Assembly (NCBI GenBank): GCA_039090855.1 | Contig: CM077013.1 | Span: 140,141,240-140,205,239, forward strand | Source: Macrothele yani | Taxonomy: Eukaryota; Arthropoda; Arachnida; Araneae; Macrothelidae | DNA length: 64,000 bases | Reading direction: 5' to 3' | In this document: in pieces, positions 57,630 through 64,000 of the stretch | Layout of the letters: the number at the start of each line of letters is the position of its first letter | How positions within the stretch are numbered: position 1 is the first letter of the stretch | Program-made: the position numbers and the translations under genes | Notes under the pieces: generated by a model | What the model saw: the letters and a program-made list of their open reading frames with translations, nothing else | What the model was told of the DNA's origin: nothing | Databases searched by the model: none

Positions 57630-58645
57630 CAATTGCCCCTGAGTGCGAGCTTTGCTCTTGATGTACCCTCCTCGATGCGCGATTCCCATTTGCTGCGGTG
57701 GGCCACTATTGCGTCATTGGTCGTTATTTTTAAATTATTTTCATATTTCGCCCTGCGGTACTTGTATGCGAAGTTTCATCAGGATCGAACAACTTCCTCG
57801 TAGTGCTTCGGTTTTTATGGAAAAGAGTGTACGCGTATTTCTACGTGATGGGATTTTTCATCCCAAAAGGGATTTAGCGAACACCTGGATGTAACGAGGG
57901 TATCCGTTGGTCCTAAGGAGGTTAGAATAACATATCTGGAGATGTCCTTGTTAATGGAGCAGTACCACTTTGCGTGAAGCCTATAACCACGAGCCACAGT
58001 CGTCAAAGTGTGGGAAAGCTGATGGTTTCCAATGCTATTGCAATGCATTGTGTGTTGGCCGAATCGCCTTCTTTCGTCGCAAATGTTTCCAATTTCGCCT
58101 CATAACTTGCTTCCGATATGTGAAAAAATGCTAAATTCCTAAAATTCTTAATTATTTCGAAGCCCCTACCCATTTTTATTTTAAATTGAAATACACGAAG
58201 ACTAGTGCGAATTCAAAACAAAATATAACATTAAAGTTGAAGACTTTACTCGACTATGAAGCATAATTCATTCCGGTTTAATATTAACACACTTTCTGCA
58301 ACCAAAATCCACGCAATTCCCAAGTACATCCATTGAAATTACATAGGTGTTATGTAAACAACGTCAAATTCCCACACCTGGCGGCTTCACAGTCAAGAGA
58401 CTCGGGCCATATACAGAAGTATTGTTCTAACCTCCTTGGTTGGTCCCCAGTTACTAATTTTAATCGGGTTGTATTGTATTTAATAATGTTGAAGTTGTGT
58501 GATGCTTGTTCCACTTCTGAGAGTGTTTATGGACAAAAGTTTGAGAATTTAATTTAACAGGAGAATACAAAAACAACGGAAATCTACTACTGCATGTAAA
58601 AATGCTGCTAGCTTGGAGCTTCGTGCCAGATAATAATACAAGGTA
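57630..58645. other. Unassigned intergenic sequence
   Basis: Sequence between the Tc1-like and mariner remnants. I see no homology, hairpin or tRNA-like structure in it. Confidence 0.4.
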
Positions 58646-58989
58646 CGAAGGTTTTAAAGAAGGTAATGCAAAAGTGGGCATAACTTTTGCATTAACTGAC
58701 ACAGATCGTTCAAAATGCACATGTTGGTAGAGTAACCCTTTCTCTATACAAAGGTATTACTCAACATAGTCTCCATCACAAGCGATGCATTTGTGCCATC
58801 GTTGAACCCAACTCTCGAATCCTCTTTGAAAAAATTCAGGTGTGGACTTTTGTATCCACTTCTTCACAGCCACTTTCACCTCGTCTGTGCCATCGAATCG
58901 TCGTCCCCGGAAACAGCCCTTCATTGGACTGTACAGGTGGAAGTCGGAGGGCGCCAGATCTAAGCTGTACGGTGGATGGGGACCACCGA

Positions 58990-59758
58990 CTAGCCTAATT
59001 TGCTGATCACCTGATTTGTCGCCAATGATTTGTGTGGTCTCGCATTGCCATGATGAATGTGGATCCTTTTCAGATTCTTGTTCGGCCTCTTCCTCTTTAT
59101 GGCTACTCTAAACTTCTTGAGTGTCTGAATGTACTGCTCGCTGGTCACGGTATAGCCACGTTCCAGAAAATCAAGGAGAATGACACCCCTGTCATCCCAG
59201 AAAACAGTCACCATGACTTTCTGTGCTGATCTCTGGCTCTTGAACTTTCTTAAGCCTTGCTGAAGAGGTGTGACGTCATTCCATGGTTTGATTCTTAGTT
59301 TCCGGATCATAAAGATACGCTGACGTTTCATTCCCTGTCACCAGCTCGAGAAAAATCACATCTTCATTGTCTTCAAACGCTTCTAGCAGATCAGAGCAGG
59401 CTTCAAATCAGATGTCAACTGCCGAGGTAGCCACTTTGCGCACACTTCTGTATGGTATTGTGACCACAGTCCAGTTGTGCAGGAAACTCACAGATTGTGA
59501 CTCGTCTCTCCGCGCGAATCAATTCGTCCACTTGCTGACGATTCCTGTCAGTGGTAGCAGATGATTGTTTCCCACGCGTGGTTTGTCTTCAATGCTGGTT
59601 TCCCCTTCTTCAAAATTCATCATCCATCTGTGCAAATTTCTCTTGTCAATGGTGTCATCTCCGTAAACATTCTGTAGCCTTCTGTGGAAGTCGGACAGCC
59701 TGCACCCTTCATTCGTCAAGAACTCAATGACGTATAACGAAGTAAATTTCTCCGTCAT
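58990..59758 (-). pseudogene. Mariner-type transposase, catalytic Asp replaced by Gly
   Basis: - strand. N-terminus MTEKFTSLYVIEFLTNEGCR (59758), FHRRLQNVYGDDTIDKRNLH, RWMMNFEEGETSIEDKP (first helix-turn-helix and linker). After breaks: KVMVTVFWDDRGVILLDFLE, SEQYIQTLKKFRVAIKRKRP and IHIHHGNARPHKSLATNQVI. The expected HHDNARPH reads HHGNARPH, losing the second Asp. The family is the one often annotated as SETMAR- or GVQW-like in arthropod genomes. Confidence 0.85.
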
Positions 59759-60318
59759 TTTTGGTTTACGCCGGGATTCGAACCCGAGTCCGCTTATTCC
59801 GGATCAAGTCGCTCTACCAACTGAGGTACACAGACTTTCATTCTGACTCCTATCTGCCTTTATGTCGTGTGCGTCCTGCTGGCAGGTACGTCACATCTCC
59901 CCCCGAAAGAGGGCCGGGGGCCTGGCCCACGGGTCAGCCGTGACCATGAATCGTTGCAGGCAGCCATCCACTGTAGAACGTGCACTTCAGAACTCCCAGT
60001 CAATCTGGTGTGTGGAATGCAACGTCGCACACATTTATTTTTCGAAGCGCTGGAGAAGGGATTCTCTGATTTTTCCTATCTCGCGGTGTGGAAATAACAT
60101 CACACCAATGCGAGATTTTGAACGGTCGGGTCATCCGGATAGTTCTGGCGCCATTATAACGAAGTAAATTTCTCCGTCATTTTTGGTCTACGCCGGGATT
60201 CGAACCCGAGTCCGCTTATTCCGGATCAAGTCGCTCTACCAACTGAGGTACGCAGACTTTCATTCTGACTCCTATCTGCCTTTATGTCGTGTGCGTCCTG
60301 CTGGCAGGTACGTCACAG
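59738..60318. repeat. 159-bp direct repeat with tRNA-like sequence
   Basis: 59738-59896 and 60160-60318 are almost identical. Each starts in mariner sequence (AACGAAGTAAATTTCTCCGT) and continues into a tRNA-like sequence on the - strand (ACCTCAGTTGGTAGAGC A-box-like; GGGTTCGAATCCCGG B box), ending TGCTGGCAGGTACGTCACA. The 263-bp spacer is GC-rich at the start and unlike its surroundings. Confidence 0.85.
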
Positions 60319-60814
60319 ACGGCACATTGCTTTTTCTTGGAATCCATAATTTACCTGCAATGAAGAAGAAGGGTTACTATGGAGGAAGAGTTACTCTACC
60401 AACATGTGCTATTTGAACGACCTCTGTCAGTCAATAAAGAAGTTATGCCCATTTTTGCATTACTTTTGGTACAACCCTCGTATTATTGCTCCATTAGAAA
60501 ATTTAGCTGGCACTTCTTCTGACAGCATGAATGCCATCGCTGACCATTGAGCGAAGGAGCTCGTCCTGTAAAATGCCACTTCTCCTAGAATTTATAGAAA
60601 AGAATATTCGGATAATTTAGCGGATTCTTAAAGTTAGTCGCTTTTTCGTTTACAAACATGATTTCTGGAAAATGCTGTGGCCTTGAAACGGAAGCTCACC
60701 CATTTCTGAAGCAAGCTAGAAGGATGAGCACGCCGTTTCAAATGGCACTACGAATCGATGAACAGAAAACCTTGTAACTGCGCCTAGGCCATGTGAAGGG
60801 ATAAGAGCCGCAGT

Positions 60815-61454
60815 CAGAGCCCAAAAGAGGGGGGCCAGTTGGGCTGCAGCCCCGGGCCCTACATTTTCAAGGGGCCATAAAATTATGCAGGTTTCTTGAA
60901 GAATTGTAGAGTTCTACATTTATTTTTTTTTTTTTTTTGCAGATAGCACAGCAAAAACTATAAGATACTGCCTTGTTAAAAAAAATTCTATTTCTTTCCC
61001 CTTTTTTAGGAGGAGTCCGCAAAAAGATATAGTCGCCCCCACTCATCCTCAAATCTTTCGAAAGCATTACAGATGTTTTTTTGTTTTGTTTTTTACACAT
61101 CTGTAATTAGGGAAATTTTCATGCATTAAGAATTCGGTTGAATCATGATATTGGGATCACATTACCTCAACAAGCTGTACCCACGAGGGGAGGGGGTATT
61201 AAAGTAGAACTTAACTGGTGCCCATTTCTCAACCGTGCATTTTTATATTTTCTTACTAACACTGATTCGTCATGAATCATGGGATACTAACTTCAATATG
61301 GCGGGGAGGTTTTTATCGCTCATATTTTCGGAATGTATTCTGCTGGGTATTTTATTCGGCCAACTGTAGTGAAATCCTAGATCTACCAACTGATATTGGG
61401 GCCCCAAAATACTGTCCAGCCCCCCGGGCCCCCTGTTTTCTTGAATGGGCTCTG
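60815..61454. mobile_element. hAT MITE with perfect 8-bp target duplication
   Basis: Ends CAGAGCCCAAAAGAGG and, inverted, CAGAGCCCATTCAAGAAAAC; both ends continue into GC-rich GGGGGGCC/CCCGGGCCC blocks. Exact duplication GCCGCAGT at 60807-60814 and 61455-61462. 640 bp; no transposase frame. Confidence 0.9.
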
Positions 61455-61789
61455 GCCGCAGTTCCAAATCACTTCACTCCGGGATCGTGAAGATCACCGA
61501 CGTAGGAACCTGGACTTCACTAAATAAAACGGCTTTGTCGAATAGTAAGCAAGGCAATGGCTATTCTGTTTTCAGCCTTAAAAATCCTGTAAATTACTGG
61601 GGCTAGTCAATAAAGAGTGGGAATGGGTGTGTTACTCACCAGCGGTGTTATGCAGGATTCATTTGGGTTTAGTCTTTCTCAACGCAGTCACCATCCATTG
61701 CAATACATTTTGTCCAGCGTCGTTGCCGGTTCTGGAACACGTGTTGGAATCGATCTGCCGACAGCCTCTTCCAGAATCTCCTGCGACTT

Positions 61790-63004
61790 CTATATGGCGG
61801 CTGTGGATGACGCAAGACGCTTCCACCGTAACTCTTCTTTCAACGTCGGGAAGAAGGAAAAATCACAGGGTGCTAAGTCCGGACTATAAGGCGGGTGTGA
61901 CCCACATTCGATATTCTTCTTGGCCAAATATTGCGAAACCGTGTTAGAAACATGTAGTCTTGCGTTGTCGTGGAGAAGGCGCCATACACACGGATGAAGA
62001 GTGGGGGGTAGTTTTCGTTGCATGTGTTTGGCCAGAATCTTCAAACCTTCCACATAATACTGTCCCGTAACAGTGGTATGCGCAGGGACTTTACGGTGGA
62101 TGGTAAATCATTCCACGGTTTTCAAAGAAACAAATCACAATCACGTTCTCTGCAGAAGAAACAACTTTGGCCTTCTTTGGTGTTGGAGAAGATGGTGGTT
62201 TCCGGACGCTGTTTGCCTGTTTTCCTTCGGAATCGAAGTGATGAAACCAGGTTTTATCAGCTGTGACAATGGAATTCAAATACGCTTCACCATGCTCAGC
62301 AAGCAGGGCTTGAAGCTATCTACAGACATCGATTCGCACCTGCTTCTGCTCAGGTGTCAATAAACGCGGAAACCGAAGTGCACAGACACGCCTCATATAA
62401 AAATGTTCGTATAAAATAGTCCATGCACTACCATGTAATATGTGTAACGCAGCATCGAGGTTATCTAAAGTTATTCGGGCCGCCCCGGTGGCGCAGTGGT
62501 CTAAGGCGCTGGCCTCTGATCATTCGTCCGAACGGGGTCCGGGTTCGAATCCCGGTGAGGCATTGATGTTGTGTTTGTCTTACGGCACTGGCTCTCTCCC
62601 TTCCCTGGAACCAGTGACCCTAAATTAAGGACGGGCGACTGCTTATAGCCCATTGAGTTGCTCACGGTGGTCGTTAAACCTCCAACCGAAAAAAAAGTTA
62701 TTCGGTGATCTTCCCGAACAATCACAGCACCTGTGTTGACCGACGTTTTGTTAATCGCAGTAGCAGGAGCCCCCGGACCATCACACTCTGTGGTAGAAAC
62801 TCGGCCTTTCGTGTACTCCTTGAACCACCGAAATACTGTAGATTGTGGAAGAACGCCTTCACTATAGGCCTCCTGCCGCATTTCGTAGGCCTCTGGGGCC
62901 GTTTTCTGTAAACGACAACAAAATTTTAAAGACATTTTGCATAGGCGAGCAGCTACTATTACTCTGTCTTTCTCCCCCTGATGTTTAGAGGAAGTGTCAG
63001 TCAC
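61790..63004 (-). pseudogene. Mariner transposase, DD34D, split by SINE
   Basis: - strand. The N-terminus from 63004 (KMSLKFCCRLQKTAPEAYEM, RQEAYSEGVLPQSTVFRWFK, EYTKGRVSTTECDGPGAP) is the first helix-turn-helix and linker; the SINE follows at 62695. The frame resumes: FPRLLTPEQKQVRIDVCR, SIVTADKTWFHHFDSEGKQA (first Asp; the usual DETW reads DKTW), VICFFENRGMIYH, LLHDNARLHVSNTVSQYLAK and HPPYSPDLAPCDFSFFPTL. The second Asp and last Asp are 34 apart, the mariner DD34D. Stops at several points. Confidence 0.88.
62479..62695 (+). repeat. SINE family A inserted in mariner
   Basis: Full copy, head to A tail. Exact 10-bp duplication AGTTATTCGG at 62469-62478 and 62696-62705. Confidence 0.95.
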
Positions 63005-63095
63005 GTGCTTGCCATTGCGTCACTAAGGTCATTGCGCCCCCTGCTTTCACGAAAGCATCGTTTCCCTGCCTTTCTGTCTCTGCGCGTCGAATTCT

Positions 63096-63325
63096 TTTTT
63101 TTTTTTTTTTTTTTTTGTTTGGAGGTTTAACGACCACCGTGAGCAACTCAATGGGCTATAAGCAGTTGCCCGTCCCTAATTTAGGGTCACTGGTTCCAGG
63201 AAAGGGAGAGAGCCAGTGCCGTAAGACAAACACAACATCCATGCTTCACCGGGATTCGAACCCGGACCCCCTTACGGACAATGATCAGAGGCCAGCGCCT
63301 TAGACCACTGCGCCACCGGGGCGGC
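63096..63325 (-). repeat. SINE family A inserted in mariner terminal region
   Basis: Full copy with a T-run of about 21 at the left. Exact 12-bp duplication GCGTCGAATTCT at 63084-63095 and 63326-63337. Confidence 0.95.
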
Positions 63326-63408
63326 GCGTCGAATTCTAAACTCATTTTCAGACTTTATTGACTTGCCCTCGTTTTCCACTTCTCGCTACCTCTTCAATAA
63401 TACTTCAG

Positions 63409-63620
63409 GATTGATTAGAGGTTTAACGACCACCGTGAGCAACTCAATGGGCTAGAAGCAGTCGCCCGTCCCTAATTTAGGGTCACTGGTTCCAGGGAAG
63501 GGAGACAGCCAGTGTCGTAAGACAAACACAACATCCTTCCCTCACCGGGATTCGAACCCGGACCCCTTTCGGACGAATGATCAGAGACCATTGCTTAGAC
63601 CACTGCGCCACCGGGGCGGC
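63409..63620 (-). repeat. SINE family A, full-length copy
   Basis: - strand copy without a long T-run (GATTGATTAGAGGTTTAACG). The short duplication CTTCAG at 63403-63408 and 63621-63626 is consistent. Confidence 0.9.
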
Positions 63621-63680
63621 CTTCAGCAGATGACCTGGGTATCTTAGTCGTAAAGCCGCAAAATGTGAGAACTAGAATAA

Positions 63681-63863
63681 TAGGAACATAAAATAGAAGT
63701 CATTGCTCTTTCCACGTTTATAAGGCCGCTGTGGTGCAGTGGAAGCCTGTCCGGCGCGTAACTGGTAGACCCTGGGTTCGATTCCCGGTGGCGGCCGATG
63801 ATAATTTTTCCGTGACTCACTTATAAACGTGGAAAGAGCGATGACTTCTATTTGATGTTCCTA
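63681..63863 (+). mobile_element. Palindromic element with a foldable tRNA-like core
   Basis: The arms 63681-63724 and 63820-63863 are inverted copies (for example GCTCTTTCCACGTTTATAAG) of about 44 bp with two or three mismatches. The core 63723-63797 is tRNA-like: a seven-base acceptor pairing (GGCCGCT with GGCGGCC, one G-U), a T arm CTGGG/CCCGG with loop TTCGATT, and A-box-like TGGTGCAGTGG. The anticodon stem is imperfect, so it is unlikely to be a working tRNA gene. Confidence 0.75.
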
Positions 63864-64000
63864 ATCCACGCCGACTGTTTATTTATTACTTTAAGTAGCC
63901 TATGGATCAAGGCGTTCTTGAGGCATTCAAGGGTCGTTACAGGAAATCTTGACTCTGTTCAGTCTTGGAAAAAGATGCAGATCTCCGTGAATTTTACAAG

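Larger units (their letters stand above)
58646..60480 (-). mobile_element. Mariner-type element with TIRs, containing a duplicated insert
   Basis: The left end CGAAGGTTTTAAAGAAGGTA and right end (- strand CGAGGGTTGTACCAAAAGTA) share GTAATGCAAAARTGGGCATA; TIRs are about 42 bp. TA lies at 58644-58645 and 60481-60482. Length 1835 bp, inflated by foreign sequence at about 59760-60320. Confidence 0.9.
61597..63371 (-). mobile_element. Mariner-type element with two nested SINEs
   Basis: The left end CTGGGGCTAGTCAATAAAGA and the right end (- strand CGAGGGCAAGTCAATAAAGT) form a ~30-bp TIR. TA precedes the left end (61595-61596); the right outer dinucleotide is TT. SINEs at 62479-62695 and 63096-63325 lie inside it. 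Confidence 0.85.

Noticed and set aside
59762..59830. Functional tRNA gene
   Set aside because: A-box and B-box-like sequences are present, but it recurs as part of a 159-bp duplicated repeat and I could not fold a good acceptor stem.
63723..63797. Functional tRNA gene at the palindrome core
   Set aside because: The acceptor and T arms pair well, but the anticodon loop lacks the usual T at position 33 and the sequence recurs in a repeat family, so it is treated as tRNA-derived.
1..64000. CRISPR arrays, operons or prokaryotic defence systems
   Set aside because: The window is eukaryotic: spliced exons, SINEs and transposons. The regular repeats at 20930 and 41275 have no spacers.

Overview
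This is a eukaryotic window, AT-rich and intron-rich, most likely from an arthropod or another invertebrate. The evidence is a fatty-acid elongase split by introns with GT..AG boundaries, many Tc1/mariner and hAT DNA transposons, a Penelope-like element, an RTE-type LINE, and abundant tRNA-derived SINEs. No species can be named from the sequence alone. There is no sign of bacterial gene organisation.

Only one host gene can be supported: an ELOVL-family very-long-chain fatty acid elongase on the + strand, in five visible coding exons (4888-4968, 9100-9156, 20432-20537, 24023-24159, 33510-33929). They join in phase and carry the family signatures KxxExxDT, HxxHH, NxxxHxxMYxYY and TxxQxxQ, then an unusual Asn-Gly-rich tail. 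The N-terminal exon(s) are not recognised here and probably lie upstream of the window. The introns hold an inverted-repeat element (9.35-10.33 kb), a decayed Penelope-like element (11.9-13.3 kb), a tRNA-like foldback (16.4 kb), a Tc1-like element with TIRs (18.2-19.7 kb), a 140-bp-period array carrying DR1-type motifs (20.9-21.8 kb), a nearly full-length but dead RTE-type LINE on the - strand (26.5-29.6 kb) and a TTAA-flanked foldback (32.3 kb).

The second half (about 35-64 kb) has no recognisable host gene and is a layered transposon graveyard: a 432-bp tRNA-SINE with a 15-bp target duplication (TSD), a 2.5-kb hAT element with an 8-bp TSD, at least four mariner-type elements, several Tc1-like elements, a 773-bp internally deleted IS630/mariner-type element, a 640-bp hAT MITE with a perfect 8-bp TSD, long foldback hairpins, and at least fifteen copies or fragments of one roughly 220-bp tRNA-derived SINE. 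Nesting gives relative ages. The clearest case is 45.0-50.2 kb, where a mariner contains a hAT element which itself contains two Tc1-like elements and a SINE. All transposase and RT reading frames seen are broken.

The most unusual signals are tRNA-like (pol III promoter-like) cores inside long inverted repeats (31.1, 63.7 and, differently arranged, 16.4 kb), and the DR1-motif arrays with short inverted ends that recur at 20.9 and 41.3 kb.
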